This document shows, piece after piece, positions 1 through 17,064 of a stretch of DNA of 64,000 nt; positions within the stretch are counted from its first letter, which is position 1; each line of letters starts with the position of its first letter. The position numbers and the translations under genes are program-made. Where the stretch lies: the NCBI RefSeq assembly GCF_028204155.1, contig NZ_JAQLOI010000001.1, positions 558,001-622,000 of the forward strand. The letters run 5' to 3'. Origin of the DNA: Vibrio algarum. Its GTDB lineage: Bacteria; Pseudomonadota; Gammaproteobacteria; Enterobacterales; Vibrionaceae. The notes below the pieces were generated by a model. That model had not been told where the DNA came from, did not search any database, and was given only the letters and a program-made list of their open reading frames with translations.

Positions 1-382
1 CGTGATCGTTTAACGCTGAAATAACATTATCAACATCATTACTCCCAACAACAACAAAGCCAAAGCCACGTCGTTTACCTGTGCGCTTGTCCTTCATGAG
101 ACGAACAGCAAATACCTCACCATGTTCAGAAAATACTTGTCGTACATTGGTTTCATTTGCTTTATATGGAAGATTGCCAACATACAGTGTTGTTGTAGAT
201 GGTTTATCTTTCGGTGCTGCAGTAGCAGAAGAAGAGGTAGAACAAGAAAAGTTAAGTACAAATGCTGATGCGACTACACCAATTACAAAAGATATAGCGG
301 GATCAACTGTTAATTGAGAAAATATAGCTGCGCCAAGTACAGCGAGAGCGATTATTAAAAAGAAAAATTTTTTAGAATTCAT
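1..382 (-). CDS. Membrane-anchored RRM-type RNA-binding protein (C-terminus cut by window edge)
   Basis: The frame is open from an ATG at 382 to the window edge, giving 127 residues; the C-terminus lies outside. Two hydrophobic segments (about residues 5-21 and 28-45) suggest a small inner-membrane hairpin anchor. A Ser/Ala/Lys linker (about 47-64) follows, then one RNA recognition motif. RNP2 is LYVGNL (66-71) and RNP1 is RGFGFVVV (105-112). By family knowledge the RRM binds single-stranded RNA; a membrane anchor on such a domain is unusual. The gene points away from the first rRNA operon, with its start about 200 bp from the rrn P1 promoter. I know of short RRM proteins in Vibrio, but the target of this one is unknown. 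Confidence 0.8.
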   Translation of the reverse strand, partial: MNSKKFFFLIIALAVLGAAIFSQLTVDPAISFVIGVVASAFVLNFSCSTSSSATAAPKDKPSTTTLYVGNLPYKANETNVRQVFSEHGEVFAVRLMKDKRTGKRRGFGFVVVGSNDVDNVISALNDH

Positions 383-550
383 ATCAGAATACAACGTCTA
401 GTAGATAAAAAAATGAAATATATAGCTAATAAAATATAGCTACATGAATACTACGGGTAACTTTGATTAATTTCCAACCTATTGATGTGACTCTGCTCAA
501 ATGTTGAAATTTTATTCAATAAATATCGTATTGAGTGTTTTTTCAGCATA

Positions 551-602
551 CAGAAAAATAATTTAAAAAAGAACTTGCCAGAAATAAAAACCTCCCTATA
601 AT
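551..602 (+). promoter_or_regulatory. rrn operon 1 promoter P1 with AT-rich UP element
   Basis: TTGCCA (575-580), a 16-bp spacer and a perfect TATAAT (597-602) are followed by a GC-rich discriminator starting GCGCCC. An A/T-rich stretch (551-574) lies directly upstream of the -35 box, as expected of an UP element. This is the classical stringent rrn P1 layout. Transcription would start near 609. Confidence 0.85.
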
Positions 603-677
603 GCGCCCTCACCAACACCGAGTGCGGCAACAAAAGCACAGTGAAAAATGGTGATGAGAAAAGGATCCAAAAAGATC

Positions 678-705
678 TTGACTCATGAAAACGGAAGCGT
701 ACAAT
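678..705 (+). promoter_or_regulatory. rrn operon 1 promoter P2
   Basis: TTGACT (678-683), a 16-bp spacer and TACAAT (700-705) are followed by ACGCATCCC. It lies about 100 bp downstream of P1 and has a near-identical counterpart before operon 2 at 6613-6640. Confidence 0.75.
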
Positions 706-1016
706 ACGCATCCCTAACTGATTGGAACTGATAAAGATTCATTAGTTAGAAGGCTCTTTAACAATTTAAACCTATATCAATCTGTGTGGGCACTCGTTGA
801 TGACAATCGACAATGATTCTCTGCTTTCGGGCAAGAAATCAAAAATCGGTTTCAATGAACTGAGTGACCTAATTTGATGCTTTCGAGTGTCGAACACAGT
901 TATTTAAATACCATTCTGTTGGAATGGTATGAACTTTAAAGAACACTTTACTATTTGGCTTTGGCTAAAAAGTAAAAGGCAATTTAAAGTCAGTATTCAT
1001 TGAGCCAAAAAAACTT
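706..1016 (+). promoter_or_regulatory. rrn operon 1 leader with boxA antitermination site
   Basis: This transcribed leader precedes the first 16S gene. It carries GCTCTTTAACA (753-763), the boxA sequence bound by NusB/NusE for rRNA antitermination. The rest contains inverted repeats flanking 16S that are probably RNase III processing stems. The equivalent stretch before operon 2 (6641-6951) differs only by scattered substitutions. There is no coding gene here. Confidence 0.75.
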
Positions 1017-2568
<1,552 letters not shown>

Positions 2569-2777
2569 AACGATAGATTGCTTGATGAGTGTCCACACAG
2601 ATTGATTAGGTTTAGAAAGTAAAGAGATGATAGCTCAGAAATATCTTCTGTTATAACGAAGAGATTTTAGTTTGAATCAAGGCGTGCCATTAACGAATGA
2701 AGGCGCATACATAAGTATGTAACTGAATGAGGATAAGCAGCACAACGACGAATCAAGCTGAAAGATCAAGTTAGAAT

Positions 2778-2854
2778 GGGTCTGTAGCTCAGCTGGTTAG
2801 AGCGCTCGCCTGATAAGCGGGAGGTCGGTGGTTCAAGTCCACTCAGACCCACCA
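2778..2854 (+). tRNA. tRNA-Ile (GAT), spacer of operon 1
   Basis: 77 nt including an encoded ACCA end. Acceptor strands GGGTCTG and CAGACCC pair fully. The anticodon loop CTGATAA gives GAT. Confidence 0.96.
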
Positions 2855-2892
2855 AATTAACTATGAGTTATCAATAGAAACACCCAACTGAT

Positions 2893-2968
2893 GGGGTTAT
2901 AGCTCAGCTGGGAGAGCGCCTGCCTTGCACGCAGGAGGTCTGCGGTTCGATCCCGCATAGCTCCACCA
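2893..2968 (+). tRNA. tRNA-Ala (TGC), spacer of operon 1
   Basis: 76 nt with encoded CCA. Acceptor GGGGTTA pairs with TAGCTCC, including a wobble pair. The anticodon loop CTTGCAC gives TGC. Ile-Ala is the commonest spacer tRNA pair in bacterial rRNA operons. Confidence 0.96.
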
Positions 2969-3047
2969 TCTTTAAGTGTTTTTACTCTGCACAGAGAAAA
3001 GAATATTTAAAAATGGTTTTGGCTTATTTTTATAAGTATGAAATCTT

Positions 3048-3060
3048 TGCTCTTTAACAA
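3048..3060 (+). promoter_or_regulatory. boxA in the 16S-23S spacer, operon 1
   Basis: TGCTCTTTAACAA upstream of 23S is the spacer boxA for antitermination. The stretch 2969-3340 otherwise holds only processing stems: sequences near 3290-3340 mirror those after 23S. There is no gene in it. Confidence 0.7.
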
Positions 3061-3340
3061 TTTGGAAAGCTGACTGATAAATAATTGATTATTATTTGTC
3101 AAAATAAAAGTTCTCAAATCCTATTGGCTTCTTTTTAGAAAGAAATTGATAGGTACTTGTTATTACTTCGGTAATAACAAACCAACACACATTCAAGTGT
3201 TCTTGGAAACAACTAACTTCGGTTAGATTGTTTAATATTTGAGTCCGGCAAAATCGAAAATGTTGTCTCGCTCATAATAAAGAGACAACGATTTATAACC
3301 TTGGTTGTTTGCCATACATAAAGACCCTTTGGGGTTGTAT

Positions 3341-6233
<2,893 letters not shown>

Positions 6234-6324
6234 ACAACACCCAAGGGGTTTTGTGGACTCAATGAAAGAACATTGAATGTGTGAAGAATTTATATTTTTG
6301 TTGGCTTTTCGAATTTTAAGATTT

Positions 6325-6444
6325 TGCTTGGCGACCATAGCATTGTGGACCCACCTGATTCCATGCCGAACTCAGAAGTGAAACGCAATAGCGCCGATGG
6401 TAGTGTGGGGTTTCCCCATGTGAGAGTAGGACATCGCCAGGCTT
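6325..6444 (+). rRNA. rrf: 5S ribosomal RNA, operon 1
   Basis: 120 nt from TGCTTGGCGACC to CGCCAGGCT, with paired termini and the conserved CCGAACTCAGAAGTGAAA core. It follows 23S by about 90 nt, as usual. Confidence 0.95.
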
Positions 6445-6516
6445 TATTAAGTTTTTAGGTTTACTGACCTGAAGACAAAAACTAATTAAAGCAACTTATA
6501 AGACTTTAATTAGGGT

Positions 6517-6552
6517 AAATAAACTTGCCCGTATTTATGCGGGCATTTATTT
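6517..6552 (+). terminator. Intrinsic terminator of rrn operon 1
   Basis: TGCCCG (6526-6531) pairs with CGGGCA (6540-6545) around an 8-nt loop. The A/T-rich flanks AAATAAA and TTTATTT extend the stem. It lies between the first 5S gene and the second operon's promoter, so the two operons are separate transcription units at least in part. Confidence 0.8.
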
Positions 6553-6612
6553 CGCTCAGAAACTGAGTGAAGTCAATATACTGTTTTTGATGAATAAAAT
6601 GAGAATAGTATC

Positions 6613-6640
6613 TTGACTTAATGGTCAGGAAGCGTAGAAT
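6613..6640 (+). promoter_or_regulatory. Promoter of rrn operon 2
   Basis: TTGACT (6613-6618), a 16-bp spacer and TAGAAT (6635-6640) are followed by ACGCATCCC. It matches P2 of operon 1 base for base downstream. I see no equivalent of the strong P1 in the 70 bp upstream, which is simply AT-rich. Confidence 0.75.
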
Positions 6641-6687
6641 ACGCATCCCTAACTGATTGGAACTGATAAAGATTCATTGGTTAGAAC

Positions 6688-6698
6688 GCTCTTTAACA
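6688..6698 (+). promoter_or_regulatory. boxA in the leader of rrn operon 2
   Basis: GCTCTTTAACA, at the same distance from the promoter as in operon 1. The leader to 6951 contains no gene. Confidence 0.7.
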
Positions 6699-6951
6699 AT
6701 TTAAACCTATATCAATCTGTGTGGGCACTCGTTGATGACAATCGACAATGATTCTCTGCTTTCGGGCAAGAAATCAAAAATCGGTTTCAATGAACTGAGT
6801 GACCTAATTTGATGTCTTCGGATATCGAACACAGTTATTTAAATATCATTCTGTTGGAATGGTATGAACTTTAAAGAACACTTTACTGTTTAGCTTTGGC
6901 TAAGAAGTAAAAGGCAATTTAAAGTCAGTATTCATTGAGCCAAAAAAACTT

Positions 6952-8503
<1,552 letters not shown>

Positions 8504-8662
8504 AACGATAGATTGCTTGATGAGTGTCCACACAGATTGATTAGGTTTAGAAAGTAAAGAGAGCCTTTTGTTTTCACTTTTTGATAAGTGAAGATGAAAG
8601 AAATGTACCTGCTTAATTGCGGGTGCGCGTGTGAAAGTGCCCAACACTTTTATACAACCTGT

Positions 8663-8738
8663 GTCCCGTTCGTCTAGAGGCCTAGGACACCGCCCTTTCA
8701 CGGCGGTAACAGGGGTTCGACTCCCCTACGGGATACCA
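8663..8738 (+). tRNA. tRNA-Glu (TTC), spacer of operon 2
   Basis: 76 nt with encoded CCA. Acceptor GTCCCGT pairs with ACGGGAT through a G-T first pair. The anticodon loop CTTTCAC gives TTC. Confidence 0.95.
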
Positions 8739-8740
8739 TT

Positions 8741-8816
8741 GGGTCGTTAGCTCAGCTGGTAGAGCAGTTGACTTTTAATCAATTGGTCGCAGGTTCGAAT
8801 CCTGCACGACCCACCA
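8741..8816 (+). tRNA. tRNA-Lys (TTT), spacer of operon 2
   Basis: 76 nt with encoded CCA, 2 nt after tRNA-Glu. Acceptor GGGTCGT pairs with ACGACCC. The anticodon loop CTTTTAA gives TTT. Confidence 0.95.
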
Positions 8817-8880
8817 TTCTTTCCCACGAAGGAATTAAAACCGTTTCGTTTTCACGTTGAAAAGTGAAAGCAAACAACGT

Positions 8881-8956
8881 GGGCGATTAGCTCAGTTGGG
8901 AGAGCACCTCCCTTACAAGGAGGGGGTCACTGGTTCGAGCCCGGTATCGCCCACCA
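8881..8956 (+). tRNA. tRNA-Val (TAC), spacer of operon 2
   Basis: 76 nt with encoded CCA. Acceptor GGGCGAT pairs with ATCGCCC. The anticodon loop CTTACAA gives TAC. Glu-Lys-Val spacers are a pattern I associate with vibrios. Confidence 0.95.
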
Positions 8957-9074
8957 TTCTCTAAGTATTTTTGGTGTTATAAGCAAACCAATGGTTATTA
9001 ATTATTGGTTTATTGTTGTCCCTGAAAGTCTTTAGAAAATGTGATTGGCTTATTTCTATAAGCATGAAACATTT

Positions 9075-9087
9075 TGCTCTTTAACAA
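9075..9087 (+). promoter_or_regulatory. boxA in the 16S-23S spacer, operon 2
   Basis: TGCTCTTTAACAA, identical to the spacer boxA of operon 1. The spacer to 9367 holds no gene. Confidence 0.7.
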
Positions 9088-9367
9088 TTTGGAAAGCTGA
9101 CTGACAAATAATTGATTATTATTTGTCAAAATAAAAGTTCTCAAATCCTATTGGCTTCTTTTTAGAAAGAAAACGATAGGTACTTGTTGTTACTTCGGTA
9201 ATAACAAACCAACACACATTCAAGTGTTCTTGGAAACACCTAACTTCGGTTAGATTGTTTAATATTTGAGTCCGGCAAAATCGAAAATGTTGTCTCGCTC
9301 ATAATAAAGAGACAACGATTTAAAACCTTGGTTGTTTGCCATACATAAAGACCTCTTGGGGTTGTAT

Positions 9368-12260
<2,893 letters not shown>

Positions 12261-12351
12261 ACAACACCCAAGGGGTTTTGTGGACTCAATGAAAGAACAT
12301 TGAATGTGTGAAGAATTTATATTTTTGTTGGCTTTTCGAATTTTAAGATTT

Positions 12352-12471
12352 TGCTTGGCGACCATAGCATTGTGGACCCACCTGATTCCATGCCGAACTC
12401 AGAAGTGAAACGCAATAGCGCCGATGGTAGTGTGGGGTTTCCCCATGTGAGAGTAGGACATCGCCAGGCTC
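12352..12471 (+). rRNA. rrf: 5S ribosomal RNA, operon 2
   Basis: Same 120-nt sequence as the 5S at 6325. The two operons diverge immediately after it. Confidence 0.95.
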
Positions 12472-12558
12472 TTATTCGTTTTTATCTTTTTAGAAAAGAT
12501 AAAAGCAAAAATTAACAAAGCATCTAAGTCAGACTTTGTTAATGTAAGAATACCATGT

Positions 12559-12635
12559 GGAGTGGTAGTTCAGTTGGTTAGAATACCGGCCTGTCACGCC
12601 GGGGGTCGCGGGTTCGAGTCCCGTCCACTCCGCCA
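12559..12635 (+). tRNA. tRNA-Asp (GTC), distal gene of rrn operon 2
   Basis: 77 nt with encoded CCA. Acceptor GGAGTGG pairs with CCACTCC. The anticodon loop CTGTCAC gives GTC. It lies 88 bp after 5S without an intervening terminator, so it is probably co-transcribed. The inverted repeat TTAACAAAG...CTTTGTTAA just upstream (about 12512-12541) may be a processing stem. Confidence 0.96.
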
Positions 12636-12657
12636 TTATCTTACGCAATATATACGA

Positions 12658-12686
12658 AGCCTCAGCAGAAATGCTGGGGCTTTTTT
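12658..12686 (+). terminator. Intrinsic terminator of rrn operon 2 / tRNA-Asp
   Basis: AGCCTCAGCA (12658-12667) pairs with TGCTGGGGCT (12672-12681) around a GAAA tetraloop and runs into T6. Confidence 0.9.
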
Positions 12687-12715
12687 GCGTTTGGTGCATA
12701 AAGAATGCCCTTTGA

Positions 12716-12817
12716 TGTGGTCGTTCAGTTGGTTAGTTTTTTGTTAGAGGAAGCCGGCCTGTCACGCCGGAGAATGCGCGTAATTGCAGTGGAGAGCAAG
12801 TCCCGCCCACTCCGCCA
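12716..12817 (+). pseudogene. Decayed tandem copy of tRNA-Asp
   Basis: This keeps the D-arm part (GTTCAGTTGGTTAG), the anticodon stem-loop GCCGGCCTGTCACGCCGG and the 3' end CCCACTCCGCCA of the intact tRNA-Asp 160 bp upstream. It has gained extra bases between the D-arm and anticodon arm and in the variable/T-arm region, and it lacks a normal T-arm. It cannot fold as a tRNA. The downstream flank and terminator are also duplicated. Confidence 0.8.
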
Positions 12818-12840
12818 TTATCTTACGCAGTATATTACGA

Positions 12841-12869
12841 AGCCTCAGCTGAAATTCTGGGGCGTTTTT
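12841..12869 (+). terminator. Duplicated copy of the tRNA-Asp terminator
   Basis: GCCTCAG (12842-12848) pairs with CTGGGGC (12857-12863), followed by GTTTTT. It is a weakened copy of the terminator at 12658. 12870-12985 contains no gene; an inverted repeat at 12961-12991 overlaps the pssA stop codon and lacks a clear U tract. Confidence 0.55.
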
Positions 12870-12985
12870 GCGTTTGCAGTATACAAATACCTAGTGGCTA
12901 CCTAGAGGTATAACGGGGGTTGGTTGTCGTACGGTATTATCTGATGAGGTCATAGTTCTTTATTAGAGAGCGTTGTGTACACTCT

Positions 12986-14334
12986 CTAATAGAAGTTACA
13001 GGATTTTTTAAGCACTCTATCTGCTTTAACTCTAGTGATCTTTCTAATTAGTTTTTGTACTTCTATTGGATATGTGTCCATCTTATCCAACTGCTTATAG
13101 CTACCGATTAGATCGGCATGTTTTAGAATATTCTCTAGTTCTTTTTCGAATTTCTCTGTAAGAAGATTATTGTTGTCCTGAATTAATAGTGCGTTTTCAA
13201 GGTCAAGACTCCAAGCTCTCGGGTTAAGGTTATTGCCCGTCAGCAGCATATTGCATTTATCAATCCATATTCCTTTTAAATGGTAGCTGTTATTATCGTG
13301 TTTCCAAAGCTGGATAGATAATTTTCTGCTCGCCATATTGGCTTCGTTCGCTTTGGCGAATCGTCTTAGATTAATTTCATATAGATAGGGTAGGCCTGCA
13401 ATGGTTCTAAAGCTTTCTTCAGGGCTAATATAGAAATCACTTGCTGTTTTGTCGCCGACTACAATAGTTACCTTTACACCACGTTTAAGTGCCTTTTTGA
13501 CTTCTTTTGCTACGCTTTTAGGAAAATTAAAATAAGGCGTGCAAATCACAACCTCTTTTTTAGCCGAAGCAATAAGTTGATTAATTCTTAAATTAAGCTT
13601 ATTTCGTCGTTTACCTATTCCCACTAAAGGAGTGATAGCAACTTGATTAATATTTACGGTTTCATTTTGAAACTCATACTTAGACTGAGCGAGGGAAGAG
13701 CGAAACTGACGAATGGCTAATTTTATGTCTTTAGTGGTAGGTTTATCGTCACAGCAAAGCTTATTAACTGCTGGGTGAGCCAGAATTTCGTTTTTGATAA
13801 AGCCGACCATTGAATCAGCTAGTGTGTGATTGTTGATTACATGGTAGCGATCAAAACGATATTTTTCATGAAAGTTAAGATAAATGTTATTAAGACTGGC
13901 GCCACTATAGATAACTGTATCATCTATAATAAACCCTTTTAGATGCAAAACACCGAATACTTCTCGGCCACGAACAGGTACACCGTATACTGGCACTTTT
14001 TTTCGTACTTATTTGAAAATTCTTTATAAAAACTAGCATTCCCTTCGGACTGCTCTGCACCGATTAAGCCCCTTTGTGCTCTATGCCAGTCAACACATAT
14101 CGCAATGTCTAATTCAGGTTTCTCTTGTTTGACCTGATATATTGTTGATAAAACTTCTCGGCCAGCTTCATCATCTTCTAGATACAGTGCTGTAATATAT
14201 ATACGCTGCTTAGCATTACGAATATGTTCTAGTAAGCATTCACGAAATGCTTGCGCTGTATGCAGCACATCAAGTTGCTCTGGGTTCAAAGCGATTGTTG
14301 GCATTTGTTTGAGCGGATTATTTAACGCCATCAT
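12986..14334 (-). CDS. pssA: CDP-diacylglycerol-serine O-phosphatidyltransferase (phosphatidylserine synthase), frameshifted at A7
   Basis: This enzyme makes phosphatidylserine from CDP-diacylglycerol and serine, the first step to phosphatidylethanolamine. It belongs to the phospholipase D superfamily and acts at the membrane surface. Two frames together give about 450 residues, like the 451 of E. coli PssA. Frame one (14334 to about 13996) has 113 matching residues, including VDWHRAQRG. The rest runs in the -1 frame, with both catalytic HxK motifs: HLKGFIIDD (about 131) and HLKGIWIDK near the C-terminus. The break is an A7 run (14003-13997 on the minus strand); eight As would restore a single frame. 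The site reads A-AAA-AAG in the zero frame, the dnaX-type slippery heptamer, and a -1 shift there gives exactly the family sequence. A base-calling error is the simpler explanation. Confidence 0.9.
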
Positions 14335-14556
14335 ATAGTGCGAGTAGCCTCAGATATCAAAAAGTAAGTACAAAGAGAATTTTACCAAACAGAACCATAA
14401 TGTGCCTAATAGTTACTGTATTATTTGGTAAGTGATCGTTAATGATATTGAAAAATATAGAGATTAGACACTTCTTTCTACGTTCGTTATTTAGAAACTG
14501 CGATTAGACACACTTTTGCTACAAGTCGTTGCACGTTTGATGTATTAAAAATAGCA

Positions 14557-14982
14557 CTAAATGGAAAAACGCATAGGTGTGAGATTTTTACCGCTTTGTG
14601 AGTAGCGGTCAAATAGCTGCTTCAAAGATATTGGTAATTGACTGGGTTCAACGGCTATAAAGCCATGTTGCTGATAGAGTGGCTGAAGGTTGTGGTATGC
14701 GAAGCAATAGTCATCAACACTAAGTGTTTCACTACGGCAGTGCTGTAAAATGAGATGTCCGATCCCCATCCCCCTGCGATTAGGGGATACTAACATTCCG
14801 GTGAGTAATCTATTCTCATTTATAGTTCGTAACCTTACTACACCACATAGTTCCGATTGAAAATAAGCGACATATATTAACTCGTTACTTTTCGCTTTGG
14901 CTGACTTGTAGTGCTGCTTATACAGCTTTTGAACGAGCGGTAACATTTGTGGGTCCAATGACTTAATACTTACTTGGTTCAT
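14557..14982 (-). CDS. GNAT-family N-acetyltransferase
   Basis: 141 residues. The acetyl-CoA binding motif A is clear as RRGMGIG (about residues 69-75), following the central strand LTGMLVSP. The C-terminal YQQHGFIAVEP matches GNAT motif B. These enzymes move an acetyl group from acetyl-CoA to an amine; the substrate cannot be read from sequence. It lies upstream of pssA on the same strand, 222 bp away, so co-transcription is uncertain, and it is divergent from murB. The gap 14335-14556 holds no gene, only two copies of GATTAGACAC 40 bp apart. Confidence 0.8.
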   Translation of the reverse strand: MNQVSIKSLDPQMLPLVQKLYKQHYKSAKAKSNELIYVAYFQSELCGVVRLRTINENRLLTGMLVSPNRRGMGIGHLILQHCRSETLSVDDYCFAYHNLQPLYQQHGFIAVEPSQLPISLKQLFDRYSQSGKNLTPMRFSI

Positions 14983-14997
14983 TCTAGACTGCGCTTA

Positions 14998-15025
14998 TTG
15001 GGCCAATAGGGTAGAATAATAGAAT
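14998..15025 (+). promoter_or_regulatory. Candidate murB-birA promoter
   Basis: TTGGGC (14998-15003), a 16-bp spacer and TAGAAT (15020-15025). It would start transcription about 15 nt before the murB ATG, leaving a very short 5' leader. It is the only good match in the intergenic gap. Confidence 0.45.
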
Positions 15026-15047
15026 TACTAGTTTATCTCCGAAACTC

Positions 15048-16088
15048 ATGCAGATATATAAAAAAGCCAATCTAAAATCTTTTCATACTTTTAATGTCGA
15101 TGTTACATGCGATGTGCTCATTGTCGTTGAGACACAAGAAGAACTCGTTTTCGCATACAAAAATGCTGAATGGGAAGCTTTACCGAAACTCTTATTGGGT
15201 AAAGGTAGTAATGTATTGTTCACCGATCATTTTAAGGGCGTAGTTATCATCAATCGTTTATTGGGAATTGATGTTTCTAACTCCGTTGATAGTTGGAAAT
15301 TACATGTTAATGGTGGAGAGGATTGGCCTAATCTAGTCGCATGGACCGTTGAAGAAGGCTATTTCGGCCTTGAAAATTTAGCATTAATACCTGGTTGTGC
15401 AGGGTCGGCACCTATCCAAAATATAGGTGCTTACGGCGTAGAGTTTAAAGATGTGTGTGAGTATGTTGAAGTTCTTGACTTAGACTCTTTTTCTGTACAA
15501 CGTTTGAATCGAGCCGAGTGCAAATTTGGATATCGGGATTCCATTTTTAAAAACGAGCTCTATAAAAAAGTCGTTATAGTTGCTGTAGGGTTAAAACTAC
15601 CAAAAGATTGGCAGCCTATAACGAGTTATGGAAATTTAAAAGCATTGCCAAATGATGAATTAACAGCGAAACGAATCTTTGATGAAGTATGCCAAGTAAG
15701 AATGAGTAAATTACCAGACCCAATGGTCACCGGAAATGCGGGTAGCTTCTTTAAAAATCCAGTCGTAAGTACACAAAAATTCGATCAACTAAAAGCGATG
15801 TATCCAGATATGGTGGCGTATGCGAGTGGAGATGGTATGAAATTAGCCGCAGGATGGTTAATCGACCAAAGTGGATTAAAAGGTATGAGTATTGGAGGAG
15901 CTAAAGTGCATGAAGTGCAAGCTTTGGTATTGATTAATTCGGGTAATGCGACCACAAAAGACATTATTTCTCTCGCGTCAAAAGTACGTTCGACGGTATT
16001 AGATAAATATCAAATCTCACTCGAGCATGAAGTGCGTTTTTATGACTCGAACAAAGAGACCTATTTACACGAATTAGTAAGTGATTAG
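15048..16088 (+). CDS. murB: UDP-N-acetylenolpyruvoylglucosamine reductase
   Basis: Reduces UDP-GlcNAc-enolpyruvate to UDP-MurNAc with NADPH and FAD, a committed cytosolic step of peptidoglycan synthesis. 346 residues, the length of type I MurB. Visible motifs are the FAD-binding GKGSNVLF (51-58), NIGAYGVE (124-131), GYRDSIFK (160-167) and the catalytic-serine segment NAGSFFKNP (229-237, proton-donor Ser near 232). The C-terminal SLEHEVRF is typical. Its stop codon directly abuts the birA start, as in the conserved murB-birA pair. Confidence 0.97.
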   Translation: MQIYKKANLKSFHTFNVDVTCDVLIVVETQEELVFAYKNAEWEALPKLLLGKGSNVLFTDHFKGVVIINRLLGIDVSNSVDSWKLHVNGGEDWPNLVAWTVEEGYFGLENLALIPGCAGSAPIQNIGAYGVEFKDVCEYVEVLDLDSFSVQRLNRAECKFGYRDSIFKNELYKKVVIVAVGLKLPKDWQPITSYGNLKALPNDELTAKRIFDEVCQVRMSKLPDPMVTGNAGSFFKNPVVSTQKFDQLKAMYPDMVAYASGDGMKLAAGWLIDQSGLKGMSIGGAKVHEVQALVLINSGNATTKDIISLASKVRSTVLDKYQISLEHEVRFYDSNKETYLHELVSD

Positions 16089-17042
16089 ATGAAAGATTAC
16101 AGCGTTAAACTCAATATCATCAAAAAGCTATCTTCCGCAGAATTCGTTTCAGGTGAAGTATTAGGTACTGAATTAGGCATTTCCCGTGCGGCCATAGGAA
16201 AACAAATAAAGGGCATTATATCTTGGGGGCTAGACATATATAGCGTTCAGGGTAAAGGGTATCGTTTATCAAAGCCTATTCAACTCTTAGATAAAACCAA
16301 GATAGAAAAACTCACACCGGGAAATATCGATTTGATACCAGTGATTGAATCTACTAATCAGTATTTACTCGATAGAACTGATATTTTGGAAAGTGGTTCG
16401 GTCTGTATTGCAGAATATCAATCCAATGGAAGAGGTAGGCGTGGACGCGAATGGGTGTCTCCTTTTGGTACCAATCTTTATCTTTCCATGTATTGGCGCT
16501 TAGAAGCCGGTATGGCGGCTTCCATGGGACTTAGTTTGGTTGTTGGCGTTGCTGTCGTTGAAGCTTTAGAGTCCTTGGGCTTATATGGCATAAAACTTAA
16601 GTGGCCAAATGACCTCTACTATGAAGACAAGAAACTGGCTGGAATATTGGTTGAAATGAATGGTCAAGCCGGTGGTGCTGCTAACTTGGTTATTGGTATG
16701 GGCATGAATATCCATATGCCTGAGGCAACCCAAGGAATTGATCAACCTTGGACTTCATTGTCTGAAGTGTCCGCGAAATTACCAGAAAGAAATCTTCTAG
16801 CTGCAGCCCTGATTAACGCTTGGAATACTGCGTTAGAGAACTATGAAGTTGAGGGGATGAAGGGGTTTGCTGAAAGATGGAACAGACTTGACAATTTTAT
16901 CGATCGGCCGGCTAGATTAATCATGGGAAAGAAAGAAATATGTGGCGTAGTACGCGGAATTAATGAGCAAGGCGCGATACTACTTGAAACAGAGAATGGC
17001 ATTGAAAGCTATATTGGTGGCGAAATCTCATTGCGACAATGA
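16089..17042 (+). CDS. birA: Bifunctional biotin-[acetyl-CoA carboxylase] ligase / biotin operon repressor
   Basis: Forms biotinyl-5'-AMP and transfers biotin to the acceptor lysine of AccB (encoded in this window at 55516). In enterics it also represses the bio operon as a dimer. 317 residues. The N-terminal winged helix-turn-helix (about 5-60, with LGTELGISRAAIGKQIKG) marks the repressor type of BirA. The biotin/ATP loop GRGRRG (114-119) and KWPNDL (about 174-179) are intact, and a C-terminal SH3-like domain follows. It starts immediately after the murB stop and converges on coaA with 22 bp between the stops. Confidence 0.97.
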   Translation: MKDYSVKLNIIKKLSSAEFVSGEVLGTELGISRAAIGKQIKGIISWGLDIYSVQGKGYRLSKPIQLLDKTKIEKLTPGNIDLIPVIESTNQYLLDRTDILESGSVCIAEYQSNGRGRRGREWVSPFGTNLYLSMYWRLEAGMAASMGLSLVVGVAVVEALESLGLYGIKLKWPNDLYYEDKKLAGILVEMNGQAGGAANLVIGMGMNIHMPEATQGIDQPWTSLSEVSAKLPERNLLAAALINAWNTALENYEVEGMKGFAERWNRLDNFIDRPARLIMGKKEICGVVRGINEQGAILLETENGIESYIGGEISLRQ

Positions 17043-17064
17043 ACATTACTGGAACGGATAGATT

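Noticed and set aside
451..711. 86-codon minus-strand frame in the rrn promoter region
   Set aside because: It covers the P1 and P2 promoters and has no recognisable protein features.
12961..12991. Intrinsic terminator for pssA
   Set aside because: The stem TATTAGAGAG/CTCTCTAATA is real but overlaps the stop codon and has no proper U tract on the minus strand.
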